43,287 bases of DNA from Clostridiales bacterium UBA4821 (GCA_002402315.1 DHFP01000139.1:1-43287); one strand, 5' to 3'. Numbered from the stretch's first letter, positions 34,904-42,311 are shown. Translations and numbers: made by a program. Notes: generated from the letters alone by a model not told the origin.

Positions 34904-36526
34904 ATGAACCAAAACATCATTGACATATTGAATAATAAGGGCATTACAAAGCTTTATGCATACAGTAGAAAATCAAGGGATATTGAAGGTGAAGGATTAC
35001 AGAAGCACCATGATATAATTGTTGATTTCTGCAATAACTTGTCTATCCCTCTTGAAAAGATATTTGAGGAAGTTGAGAGTTCAGAGACATTAACCAGACC
35101 TGTATTGACAGAGGTTAGAGAGCAGGTAAAAGGTAGGCAAATAAAAGCTTTAGTAGTTTACAGATTGGACAGGCTCACAAGAAAGACTACAGACCTTGAA
35201 AGGCTGTTGCAGGAGTTCAAATTCTTTGACCTTGTTTTGATAGAAGCACACAGAGGAAAGATTGTTAACTATAAAGACACCTTATCTACAAAGCTTGAAA
35301 GTGTTATGTCAGACCTGTATCAAGAACAGTCCAAGCTTGTACTTAATGCAGGTAAGAAAAAGGCTGTATCAATCTATGGTAATCATTTAGGTGAAGCACC
35401 TTTAGGGTATAACTATAACCCTAAGACTAAGAAGCTTGAACCAAATGAACATGCATTTTTAATAAGAATGATATTTGATATGTATGTTGAAGGAAAGTCC
35501 ACTACTGCAATTGCTGTTGACCTTAATCAGAAAGGTTATAGGACAAGAAAAGGAGTTTTGTTTAACAGCAGGAGTACCCATATTATTTTGACAAATGAAA
35601 AATACATTGGTACTCAAATCTATGGAAAGAGAGAGTGGTATAAAGACAGCAATGGTAAGGAAATGTCAAAGGAGACACCAAGAGAAGATTGGATAATTTA
35701 TGAAAATGCACATGAAGCCATCATTGACAAAGAGCAGTTCATTCAGGTTCAAAAGCTGTTGAAATCTAACCTTTTAGTGCCTGTTGGAGCAAGGAAAAGG
35801 ACATTTAGCCTTTCTAATGTTTTGAAATGTGGCAAGTGTGGCAGGTTTATGGTATTCCATCACATAAGAGGTAAAGAGTATTTGAAACCCTGTGCCAATA
35901 TGAACTATGCCACAGGTGAAAAGTGTGGTAATGGTGCAATACCTATTCTTGATATTGAGAAATATCTGAAAAGCCAAATATGGTCTGTTGCAAGACCTGC
36001 TGTATTTCATGTAAAATGGAAAATTGCTAATGGTGAAAAGTACCAATCTGATATTGACATACAGAGGGATGACCTTATAAAGCAGGAGAGGGACATAAAC
36101 AGCCAATTGGACAATATTCTTGACCTGATGATTAAAAGAGGGGCAGACCAAAGACTACTTGACAGGGAGCAAGTATTACAAAACCAGTTGCAGGAGATTA
36201 AGAAAAAGTTGGAAAGCTTAGAGGAAATTGTTGATGAAGAAGATGAAGGTAAATCCCACCTTTATCCACATGTAGCAGCATTCTTCAAAAACACAGAGGA
36301 TTTGAGTACATTGCCTTGGAAGTTTAAGAAAATGAGTTCTGAGGAAAAGAATGTACTTATTAAGAGGTACATTGACCATGTGGTTTACACTAAGACAGGT
36401 AAAAATCAAGCTGTTTTTGAGATTAAATGGACAGAAGAGGTTGAAAATGCTATGAAGGATTTGAACAAATGGAAAGAGAGTGTACAGGAAAAGGGAAGAT
36501 TGAAGCAGCTAAAACAATTTATATAG
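34904..36526 (+). CDS. Large serine recombinase (integrase) of the element
   Basis: 540 residues. N-terminal resolvase catalytic domain with AYSRKSRD (nucleophile Ser in YSRKSR), VYRLDRLTRKTTDLERLL and the long helix; recombinase domain (about 160-270) with EAPLGYNYNPKTKKLEPNEHAFLIRMIFDMYVEGKSTTAIAVDLN; zinc beta-ribbon (LKCGKCGRFMVFHHIRG...CANMNYATGEKCGNG); then a coiled coil (about 390-450). It should catalyse integration at the CHWC codons of yyaL and, with a partner, excision. All Arg codons are AGA/AGG and no CpG occurs in the 1623 bp. It is transcribed toward the right att site, ending 105 bp before it, a typical placement. Confidence 0.95.
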   Translation: MNQNIIDILNNKGITKLYAYSRKSRDIEGEGLQKHHDIIVDFCNNLSIPLEKIFEEVESSETLTRPVLTEVREQVKGRQIKALVVYRLDRLTRKTTDLERLLQEFKFFDLVLIEAHRGKIVNYKDTLSTKLESVMSDLYQEQSKLVLNAGKKKAVSIYGNHLGEAPLGYNYNPKTKKLEPNEHAFLIRMIFDMYVEGKSTTAIAVDLNQKGYRTRKGVLFNSRSTHIILTNEKYIGTQIYGKREWYKDSNGKEMSKETPREDWIIYENAHEAIIDKEQFIQVQKLLKSNLLVPVGARKRTFSLSNVLKCGKCGRFMVFHHIRGKEYLKPCANMNYATGEKCGNGAIPILDIEKYLKSQIWSVARPAVFHVKWKIANGEKYQSDIDIQRDDLIKQERDINSQLDNILDLMIKRGADQRLLDREQVLQNQLQEIKKKLESLEEIVDEEDEGKSHLYPHVAAFFKNTEDLSTLPWKFKKMSSEEKNVLIKRYIDHVVYTKTGKNQAVFEIKWTEEVENAMKDLNKWKESVQEKGRLKQLKQFI

Positions 36527-36541
36527 TTATTCACAGTAACA

Positions 36542-36568
36542 CCCCCACAAATGTCAGGGGGTTTTTTT
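36542..36568 (+). terminator. Terminator of the recombinase gene
   Basis: CCCCC (36542-36546), 10-nt loop, GGGGG (36557-36561), seven T. It insulates the element from the yyaL fragment beyond. Confidence 0.85.
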
Positions 36569-36599
36569 GTCTTGAAATTGTAGAGCCTTGATAAATTGC

Positions 36600-36660
36600 A
36601 GGTTTGAAGTTTGTTGCTTTTGCAGTATTGTCACCAATGACAGGTGCTGTAGCCTATCGA
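36600..36660. other. Right attachment site of the serine-recombinase element (predicted)
   Basis: The octamer copy at 36632-36639 joins the displaced yyaL 5' end (copy B) to the element arm, which reads ACAATACTGCAAAAGC on the minus strand. Combined with the left arm it predicts the circular attP. CAAT next to the core and a CAAA block further out recur in both arms in inverted orientation, weakly consistent with an attP for a serine integrase. Confidence 0.65.
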
Positions 36661-36789
36661 AAGGAATACGGGTTTGTCTTCCTTTTTTGCTTTTTCGAAC
36701 GCTTCTTTACTCCAAGGATACCAGTCAACAGTATTATGGGCGTGCTGTAGCAGGTAGGGGGACTTTTCCTTTATTAGTCTATTGGGCAT
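36631..36789 (-). pseudogene. yyaL: Displaced yyaL 5' end, copy B (clean reading frame to the core)
   Basis: ATG 36789 with AGGAGAG ten nt upstream. It encodes 52 residues (MPNRLIKEKSPYLLQ..., ending GYSTCHW) with no frameshift, then TGA created by the element junction. Joined to the body at 30877 it would continue CHVMERESFED in frame. It contains CpGs, unlike the adjacent element. It differs from copy A at many codons and several residues (for example WYPWSKEAF against WFPWGQEAF). Confidence 0.9.
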
Positions 36790-36840
36790 TATTGTTCACT
36801 CTCCTAAAGTATTTATTTATGTTTAATATGCCCATTTGTG

Positions 36841-36879
36841 TTAAAAATAAAAAGTGCCAGAATATTTTGCGGACACTTT
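36841..36879 (-). terminator. Terminator after the WG-repeat remnant
   Basis: On the minus strand AAAGTG-T-CC pairs with GGCACTTT (one bulge), followed by TTATTTTTAA-type T-rich sequence. It lies between the WG-repeat pseudogene and copy B. Confidence 0.6.
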
Positions 36880-36910
36880 CAACATAAACTAAGCAATCTT
36901 CATAAAATTA

Positions 36911-37272
36911 TTAATTTGTCGGCTTCCATATATACTTTCCTGTTTGGTCAATATAACCCCATTTTCCTCCACTAAATCCATAGGAATGTTCTGTTTTTTC
37001 TTCCTTTCCTCCGATATTTACTTCAGCTATACCCCAACAAATTGTCTAACTTTATCAAATTTCGGCTCTATTATGTATTCTCCTTTTTTATTAATCAAGC
37101 CGTATTTATTGTTTATTTGTACAATTCCCACCCCGTTTTTAAATTCTTTAATACTATCAAATTGAGGATTGGAATTGTTCAAAAGTGGAGATGGAGAATC
37201 GAGCCAACTACATTTTTGCGCAGTCTGCTGTCCCTTTGACCTGGAATTAACTTCTATAGATATTATTAACAT
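36911..37272 (-). pseudogene. WG-repeat protein remnant, frameshifted and truncated
   Basis: The first reading frame (37272 to ~37030) gives FKNGVGIVQINNKYGLINKKGEYIIEPKFDKVRQF, one clear WG/KWG repeat unit. After a frameshift near 37030 a second frame gives KWGYIDQTGKYIWKPTN, the end of another unit, stopping at 36911. No ribosome binding site or signal peptide precedes the first ATG, so the 5' end is missing. WG-repeat proteins are usually surface or envelope proteins of unclear role. It belongs to the older, non-CpG-depleted remnant between copies B and C. Confidence 0.7.
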
Positions 37273-37366
37273 ATGTTCAATGAGGAAATGAACTTAATTT
37301 AACTTTTGCCGTTTTATTTTAAGTTAACTCTTAGAAATAATTTTAAATAATATTTCATATAATATA

Positions 37367-37395
37367 TTGTAAGTAATTTTATATAATATTATAAT
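37367..37395 (+). promoter_or_regulatory. Promoter of the RelBE-like module
   Basis: TTGTAA (37367-37372), 17-nt spacer, TATAAT (37390-37395), 33 bp before the antitoxin ATG. The region is extremely AT-rich, so alternative -10 hexamers exist. Confidence 0.5.
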
Positions 37396-37427
37396 TAAAG
37401 TATAATACTTTTTAGGGGTGGTGTTTA

Positions 37428-37760
37428 ATGCTTATTCAGGATAAGTTTATTTCTACATCCGAGCTACAGCAAAACGTTTCTAAAACCATTGATAGGGCTA
37501 AACTTGACGATATTATAATCATAAGAAATAATAAACTGGAAGCAGCTATTATAAGCATTGAAAAATATAACCAATTTCTTGAATATATGGAATGGAAAAA
37601 AATTAGTGATGCTTTAGATAATACGCCAATGGAGTATATTTCGCAGGAAGAAGCCAGGAAGGTTAAGGAGCTTTTGAAGAAGTCTCAAAAAGAGAAAAGG
37701 TTTACTGCTGAGGATATAGAAAAAATAGCTGAAGATGGGGCAAATGTTGATGAGTTATAA
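37428..37760 (+). CDS. Phd/YefM- or RelB-like antitoxin
   Basis: 110 residues. The N-terminal part (FISTSELQQNVSKTIDRAKLDDIIIIRNNKLEAAIISIEKYNQFLEYME) has the Phd/YefM DNA-binding dimer fold. The C-terminal part is charged and helical, as in toxin-neutralising tails. It overlaps the toxin gene by 11 bp, the usual antitoxin-first arrangement with autoregulation. GGGGTGG precedes the ATG. Confidence 0.88.
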   Translation: MLIQDKFISTSELQQNVSKTIDRAKLDDIIIIRNNKLEAAIISIEKYNQFLEYMEWKKISDALDNTPMEYISQEEARKVKELLKKSQKEKRFTAEDIEKIAEDGANVDEL

Positions 37761-38001
37761 AGTGACATTTTCAAAATCAGTAGCAAAAACTATTCTTAAA
37801 TATGATAAACCAACGAGAGAGCGAATATATAAGGCATTAAACCGCTTACCTTATGGTGATGTCAAAAGGTTGCAGGGGCAGGATAACCCTCCGTATTTCA
37901 GGTTGAGAGTTGGTACTATAAGAGTATTGTTTATCAAAGACGATATTAATATGGAGATTTTTGTGTTGGAGATTGATTCGAGAGGGGATGTTTATAAGTA
38001 A
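37750..38001 (+). CDS. RelE/ParE-superfamily toxin
   Basis: 83 residues from ATG 37750 (MSYKVTFSKSVAKTILKYDK); in-frame ATGs at 37735 and 37744 are possible. The family core is clear: TRERIYKALNRLPYGDVKRLQGQ, YFRLRVGTIRVLFIKDDI and a final strand EIFVLEIDSRGDVYK. RelE-type toxins cleave mRNA on the ribosome. The R-x-G-x-x-R-x-L signature is intact, so the toxin is probably active although the surrounding remnant is decayed. Confidence 0.88.
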   Translation: MSYKVTFSKSVAKTILKYDKPTRERIYKALNRLPYGDVKRLQGQDNPPYFRLRVGTIRVLFIKDDINMEIFVLEIDSRGDVYK

Positions 38002-38067
38002 GGAGAAAAAAGTATTTCTTAAAACAATGGCATTTTATAACGAAATCAATTAATTTTGGTCCAAGTT

Positions 38068-38254
38068 TTATACATGACACCAGTGGCAGGTGCTGTAGCC
38101 GATTAAGCGGAATACAGGTTTGTCTTCTTTTTTTGCTTTCTCGAATGCTTCTTTACTCCAAGGATACCAGTCTACAGGATTGTGGGCGTGCTGGAGGAGG
38201 TAGGGGGACTTTTCGTTGATGAGGTGGTTAGGGAGTTTGGGTTGCTGTATTCAT
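38068..38254 (-). pseudogene. yyaL: Displaced yyaL 5' end, copy C (frameshifted)
   Basis: ATG 38254 has GGAGG upstream. The original frame hits TAA after 8 codons; a one-base shift then restores NHLINEKSPYLLQHAHNPVDW through FRLIGYSTCHWCH before the junction near 38078. It therefore carries a frame error near codon 8, and FRLIG where the others have FLSIG. It is the right-most and most decayed copy. The sequence upstream of it (38255 on) is probably the native yyaL upstream region. Confidence 0.85.
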
Positions 38255-38388
38255 AGTAATCCTCCTTATTATTTGCACTTTCGAAAAAATAAATAAGCAT
38301 CGAGAACCATCTGGAAATTACCGCATATTATATATTAGGCATAACTATTATATACCTAAATTGAAAATTTTGAGAAAGGAAGATTACC

Positions 38389-38436
38389 ATGATTGCTGAT
38401 GATGTCGTGTACTGCCCCAACTACTGCACGGAATAA
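38389..38436 (+). CDS. Possible 15-residue micro-ORF, MIADDVVYCPNYCTE
   Basis: ATG 38389 preceded by AGGAAG at good spacing and followed 20 nt after its stop by a strong intrinsic terminator, making a tiny monocistronic unit. The peptide has two Cys (CPNYC) and an acidic head. It could be a free peptide, a leader peptide for the following hairpin (attenuation) or chance. No family recognised. Confidence 0.4.
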   Translation: MIADDVVYCPNYCTE

Positions 38437-38455
38437 CCTGCCAGAGATTTGTAAG

Positions 38456-38504
38456 GGCAAGTGGGTTCACTTCAAACTGTCCCCACTTGCCTTATATATT
38501 TTTC
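38456..38504 (+). terminator. Intrinsic terminator after the micro-ORF
   Basis: GGCAAGTGGG (38456-38465) pairs perfectly with CCCACTTGCC (38482-38491), 16-nt loop, then TTATATATTTTT. Confidence 0.85.
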
Positions 38505-38716
38505 TTAATGTTATTATTTCCTGTTTTATAAATGTTATATTATGTAGTTGATTATACTAGCTTGTTCGAAATAAGCAAACATGTTCCAAAGTGCCTTCTG
38601 CGGATGTTGAACTGCCGGAGATGATACGGTAGTCTTAAGTATAAGTCTGGTTATTACTGAAAATACTATAAAAGGTTTATTAAAATAAAAAATTTATTGA
38701 AATAAGGTGAGAGCAA

Positions 38717-39124
38717 ATGGATCAGGAAAAAGATGCTTACAGACAACATGAAGAAGCAGAAAAGATTGAACGCAAAGAAGCTCCCAGGGAAAATTTCGTG
38801 ACATATAAAGAACAAAATTGGTTTATTCAGACAAGGAATGTAATTTATTATATTCTCGGGGTTATTGAAGTTTTGCTCGCTTTCCGGCTTTTATTCCTAT
38901 TATTAGGAGCCAATCCGGCTAATGGGTTTGTAGCATGGCTATATTCACTAACCAGTGCACTGGTGGCACCTTTTAGGGGCATTTTCGGTACATTTGTTAC
39001 AAGAGATGCAATATCACGTTATGTATTTGATCCTGCCAGTATTATTGCCATGATTGTATATACAGTTATTGCAGTTGGGTTAGTAAGGCTGGCGAGACTA
39101 AGGACTGTAGGAAAGGAGATATAG
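38717..39124 (+). CDS. YggT family membrane protein
   Basis: 135 residues. A charged N-terminal stretch (about 1-35) precedes two hydrophobic segments: IYYILGVIEVLLAFRLLFLLLGA (about 44-66) and IIAMIVYTVIAVGLVRL (about 112-128). The YggT motif NGFVAWLYSLTSALVAPFRGIF lies between them. YggT proteins are linked to envelope or cell-division functions; the biochemical role is open. AAGGTGAG precedes the ATG. Confidence 0.85.
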   Translation: MDQEKDAYRQHEEAEKIERKEAPRENFVTYKEQNWFIQTRNVIYYILGVIEVLLAFRLLFLLLGANPANGFVAWLYSLTSALVAPFRGIFGTFVTRDAISRYVFDPASIIAMIVYTVIAVGLVRLARLRTVGKEI

Positions 39125-39218
39125 GAGGTTATTGACCATAGCTTACAATATTCTAAACAATATTAATTCTAACATATATAGAAGAGTATAGAATAAAATT
39201 AATGTATAAAATATTATT

Positions 39219-39243
39219 GAGCTCATTTAGAGCTCTATTTTTC
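39219..39243 (+). terminator. Terminator between the YggT gene and the zinc-ribbon operon
   Basis: GAGCTC (39219-39224), 5-nt loop, GAGCTC (39230-39235), then TATTTTT. The stem is short. Confidence 0.65.
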
Positions 39244-39339
39244 TGTAATATATTTAATTTAAATTTAAAGGATTTTTTAAAAAAATGTAGAATTTTAAAA
39301 GCATCTTTTTATGAGATAGTATTTTAAAGGAGGTGTCCA

Positions 39340-40548
39340 ATGTATTGCCAGAATTGTGGGAAAGAAGCAGTTAGTATAGGCAAGTTCTGTGAGTTTTGCG
39401 GTAAAGAGACTGGATTTATAAATAATGATGAAGTTAAGGTATCAAGCACCTCGAATAGCAAACTTAGTAAGAAACAGAAAGTAATTATAGGGGCTGCTTG
39501 CATAGTTCTTGTACTTGGTGTAATATTATACCAGTTGGCAGCCAGCTTATCCAGGCCGGAGGCAGTTGCAGAAAAATATTTTGCTTCATTGGCAAAGGCT
39601 GATTATGAAAAAGCTTATAAGTTTCTAAGCCTACCACAAAGTGAATTCCTGACAAAAGAAAGCTATGTAAAGTATTTGCAGGAAAAGTATGGAACCTCTG
39701 CGTGGATTGCTACCTTCGAAATACCGGAAGAAAAGAGTAAGGATAAAGATACTAACCGGGAGAGAAAAGAGGATTCACTTTTTAAAAGTGTAAACATTTC
39801 TTACATCAAAAAAGGAGATAGTTATCCGGATTATATGACCCTGCGGGTAGCCAAATCAGGGAGCAAAAAGTACTTTTTGTTTGATGAATGGAAGGTAACT
39901 CCGGGCGATATTATCCGGGAAGAATGGTTGATATCAGTTCCCAAAGGTGCAGTTCTATTCATTGACGGTAAGGAAGTAAAAAAGGAAAACATCATTAAAG
40001 AAGAAGCAGTAAACTGGTTTGAGGACAGTGATGATCATGCCAAATATGAGGTTTACTCAGTAAAAAAAGTTTTTCCTTGCAAGCATGAAGTAAAGGTTAC
40101 CATGAAAAATGGAAAAGAGACAGTACAAACACTTGCCTCACAAGAAACAACTATTAAGATAGTTCCGGATGATGCTTTGGAGAAAATGGCTAAGGATATT
40201 ATAAAAAAGCATAATGAGAACTGGGCAGCTGCTATGAATGTACTTGATATTAATCACATGAAAGAGACAGTGGTTGAAAATTCAGAAGGGTGGCTAAATA
40301 TTTTGTCTGCTATCAATGACAGGAAAACCTACAGCAGCACCAAATATACAGAAACCCTAATTTCTCTCGAATTTGATCAAATTTACCTGGATGACGTATC
40401 ACATTTGAGAGTTGAGACAAGTGAGAAATGGAAGACTGTCAGAACGGATAATTATGGCAGTTATCCCTATGAAAGTAACCCTAGTTGGGTTTACCTCTTT
40501 AAAAAACATGATGACAAGTGGCTTGTTTATAAGGTTAGAAGAAAATAA
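39340..40548 (+). CDS. Zinc-ribbon membrane-anchored protein with NTF2/TcaA-like external domains
   Basis: 402 residues. N-terminal zinc ribbon (CQNCGKE...CEFCGKE), one membrane helix (about 47-68, VIIGAACIVLVLGVILYQLA), then an extracytoplasmic part. The first section (EAVAEKYFASLAKADYEKAYKFLSLPQSEFLTKESY) is NTF2-like, the middle has the beta-rich TcaA-like pattern (LISVPKGAVLFIDGKEV), and the C-terminal section is a second NTF2-like unit. TcaA-like proteins sense envelope stress or glycopeptides in staphylococci; here the ligand is unknown. It has a very strong AAAGGAGGTG site, and the next gene starts 28 bp downstream. Confidence 0.8.
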   Translation: MYCQNCGKEAVSIGKFCEFCGKETGFINNDEVKVSSTSNSKLSKKQKVIIGAACIVLVLGVILYQLAASLSRPEAVAEKYFASLAKADYEKAYKFLSLPQSEFLTKESYVKYLQEKYGTSAWIATFEIPEEKSKDKDTNRERKEDSLFKSVNISYIKKGDSYPDYMTLRVAKSGSKKYFLFDEWKVTPGDIIREEWLISVPKGAVLFIDGKEVKKENIIKEEAVNWFEDSDDHAKYEVYSVKKVFPCKHEVKVTMKNGKETVQTLASQETTIKIVPDDALEKMAKDIIKKHNENWAAAMNVLDINHMKETVVENSEGWLNILSAINDRKTYSSTKYTETLISLEFDQIYLDDVSHLRVETSEKWKTVRTDNYGSYPYESNPSWVYLFKKHDDKWLVYKVRRK

Positions 40549-40576
40549 TAAAATTTGAAAATGAGGAGGTATTTAA

Positions 40577-41368
40577 ATGTCAAAGTTTTGTATACATTGT
40601 AGAAAGCAGTTGGAAGAAGGTCAAGAGTGTGATTGTCAGGCTGGTACCGGAGTAACCGGGAACCCAAGCGCAGCTCAGCAGCAAACTTATGTACCAGCTA
40701 ACCTGCCGCAAAATAATAATGACTTTGTAGGGTTTATAAAGGATGAGTTTAAGTTTGGTGTGGAATTTTTTAAGGATCCCGTAGGTCATATAAAATCAGT
40801 TGCACAAAGCGAAGATTATAAAGCAGGACTTTTCTTTTTGACAATACAAGCGCTGGCAATAGGAATTCTAGTTTTGATACTGACTAAACAAGCAGCTGAA
40901 TTTTTTTCTGATTTGTTAGGCCCCTTAAGCGGGTTAGTGGATATGGTAGGTTATTATTCCAAGGATATTCCTTATTTCAGCATTTTTATTAAGGTGTTTT
41001 TTGCCGTAGTAATACAGTTTTTTGTCCTGGCAGGAATAGCATACGGTTTAGGTAAACTGGCTTTTAAAGGTGAGGGTTCCTTTAAAGGAGTAATGGCCAC
41101 GATGGGAGTAGCTACCATTCCAATGACTGCTGTAGCTATAGCATCCATGATTATTGCATTTGTTTTTCCAAGTATTTTATCTCTCCTCATTACCTTTGGC
41201 ACAACAATAATGTTATTGCTGCAATTTGTTGGTATTCGGGAAGCATTAAAATTTTCTGAGGTTAAAGCAATTTATCTGATTCCTACATCATACATAATCT
41301 ATGTATTTGTACTCCTTAAGATAGCTGAAGAAATGAATAAATCAGCAGTAAAAAGATTCTTTGAATAA
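40577..41368 (+). CDS. Zinc-ribbon Yip1-family membrane protein
   Basis: 263 residues: a short Cys motif (CIHCRKQLEEGQECDC), a Gln/Pro linker, and a five-helix Yip1-type membrane domain (helices about 88-106, 118-135, 140-165, 175-205, 232-252). Second gene of the operon with the preceding zinc-ribbon protein, ending at a perfect hairpin. Function unknown; such pairs are common in clostridia and bacilli. Confidence 0.82.
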   Translation: MSKFCIHCRKQLEEGQECDCQAGTGVTGNPSAAQQQTYVPANLPQNNNDFVGFIKDEFKFGVEFFKDPVGHIKSVAQSEDYKAGLFFLTIQALAIGILVLILTKQAAEFFSDLLGPLSGLVDMVGYYSKDIPYFSIFIKVFFAVVIQFFVLAGIAYGLGKLAFKGEGSFKGVMATMGVATIPMTAVAIASMIIAFVFPSILSLLITFGTTIMLLLQFVGIREALKFSEVKAIYLIPTSYIIYVFVLLKIAEEMNKSAVKRFFE

Positions 41369-41386
41369 AAATTTTTTCTTATTATA

Positions 41387-41424
41387 TTTAAAGGCTTATC
41401 CGCTTAGGATAAGCCTTTAAATTT
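41387..41424. terminator. 15-bp perfect hairpin, bidirectional terminator
   Basis: TTTAAAGGCTTATCC (41387-41401) and its complement (41407-41421) with a 5-nt loop, between converging genes. A-rich and T-rich stem ends serve both strands. Confidence 0.88.
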
Positions 41425-41483
41425 GAACTAACTTAACAAAGTTGATGAGTAGTATGTTTTGTATGCATTACTGCAAGGACATA

Positions 41484-42311
41484 TTATTCGCTAAGTTTCT
41501 TGCCACAATGCGGGCAATAGACTAGTGGATCAGTATTTTGGTTTGCTTTTGATTTCTTGCTGATTTCCTCAATAAAGCTGGAGCTGATAATACCTGTTGG
41601 TAGGGCAACCAGTCCTATTCCTAGAAGTGCTACTATACTGCTTAAGATGCGTCCCCATCCCGTAATAGGATAGACATCTCCGTATCCAATGGTAGTTAAT
41701 GTTGCAATGGCCCACCAGAACGATGCAAGAATATTTGGGAAAGCATTGGGCTGAGCAGTGTGCTCAATGTAATACATTAGGCTGGAAGCAACTAATAACA
41801 GTATAAAGGTTAAAAACACCGAGGCTATCAACTCATCTTTTTTGTCCTTCAGTATTTTGCCTATTAATATCAATGCATTGGAGTATCTTGTTAACTTCAT
41901 TACTCTAAGTAACCTTGCCAGCCTTAATATTCTGATAAACCTTAGGTCGACAGGTACTAACATTGGCAGGTAAAAAGGAAGAATTGCCAGTAAATCAACT
42001 ATCCCCATCGGGGAAGTTATAAACCTGACTTTAGGGCTAACTTGATTTTTATATTCAAACTTAATATCAGCAGTCCAAATTCTTATAACATATTCAATAG
42101 TAAAAACTATAACTGAAAACACTTCGAAGTTAGACAACAGAGTGCTGAGAGTGGAGTTTAAATTTTGAAATGATTCAATGACAATAGCAGCTACGTTTAG
42201 CAGGATTAAAACGACAATAAAATAATCGAATGCAGCTCCTATCCAATCTTGTTTTGCGTCATTTTCAATAATTTCATATATCCTTCTTTTGAACTGTTTG
42301 TATTTTTCCAT
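41484..42311 (-). CDS. Voltage-gated-type potassium channel with C-terminal zinc-knuckle
   Basis: 275 residues with six helices. S4 is charged (DLRFIRILRLARLLRVMKLTRYS, Arg every third or fourth residue), and the pore loop has the K+ selectivity filter TTIGYGD. The last residues (VYCPHCGKKL) form a CxxC knuckle, which is unusual for Kv channels. It should conduct K+ across the membrane. It stands alone on the minus strand, facing the zinc-ribbon operon. Confidence 0.92.
   Translation of the reverse strand: MEKYKQFKRRIYEIIENDAKQDWIGAAFDYFIVVLILLNVAAIVIESFQNLNSTLSTLLSNFEVFSVIVFTIEYVIRIWTADIKFEYKNQVSPKVRFITSPMGIVDLLAILPFYLPMLVPVDLRFIRILRLARLLRVMKLTRYSNALILIGKILKDKKDELIASVFLTFILLLVASSLMYYIEHTAQPNAFPNILASFWWAIATLTTIGYGDVYPITGWGRILSSIVALLGIGLVALPTGIISSSFIEEISKKSKANQNTDPLVYCPHCGKKLSE

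Larger units (their letters stand above)
30878..36632. mobile_element. 5.75-kb serine-recombinase element inserted in yyaL, completely free of CpG
   Basis: Bounded by two copies of CATTGGTG (minus strand; plus-strand caccaatg at 30878-30885 and 36632-36639), both at the CHWC codons of a yyaL 5' end. Contents in order: yyaL 5' end copy A, small ORF, sigma/HTH gene (minus), two VOC genes (plus), toxN/toxI (minus), large serine recombinase (plus). No CG dinucleotide occurs from 30865 to 36657, read line by line including block boundaries, whereas CpGs resume directly outside both cores. Excision between the cores would fuse copy B's 5' end to the yyaL body in frame (TGG TGC CAT GTG). The cargo suggests a compact integrative element; how it moves between cells is not visible. 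Confidence 0.85.
36790..38077. mobile_element. Remnant of an older insertion between yyaL copies B and C
   Basis: Bounded by the cores of copy B (36632-36639) and copy C (38078-38085, caccagtg), which are 1446 bp apart. It holds a broken WG-repeat gene and a RelBE-like module but no recombinase. It contains CpGs throughout, so its history differs from that of the 5.75-kb element. The interpretation as a decayed earlier integrant is an inference from the displaced 5' ends. Confidence 0.55.
38255..38716. other. 462-bp gap with micro-ORF and strong terminator
   Basis: Probably the original upstream flank of yyaL. Apart from the micro-ORF (38389-38436) and its terminator (38456-38504) I see no gene. 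38505-38716 is AT-rich and holds the YggT gene promoter somewhere. Confidence 0.5.

Noticed and set aside
36588..36887. 99-residue plus-strand open frame across the right attachment site
   Set aside because: It is antisense to yyaL copy B, has no ribosome binding site and crosses the recombination junction.
36631..38254. Copies B and C as independent small genes or paralogs
   Set aside because: Both end exactly at the same CHWC core that borders the recombinase element, so they are displaced 5' ends rather than separate genes.
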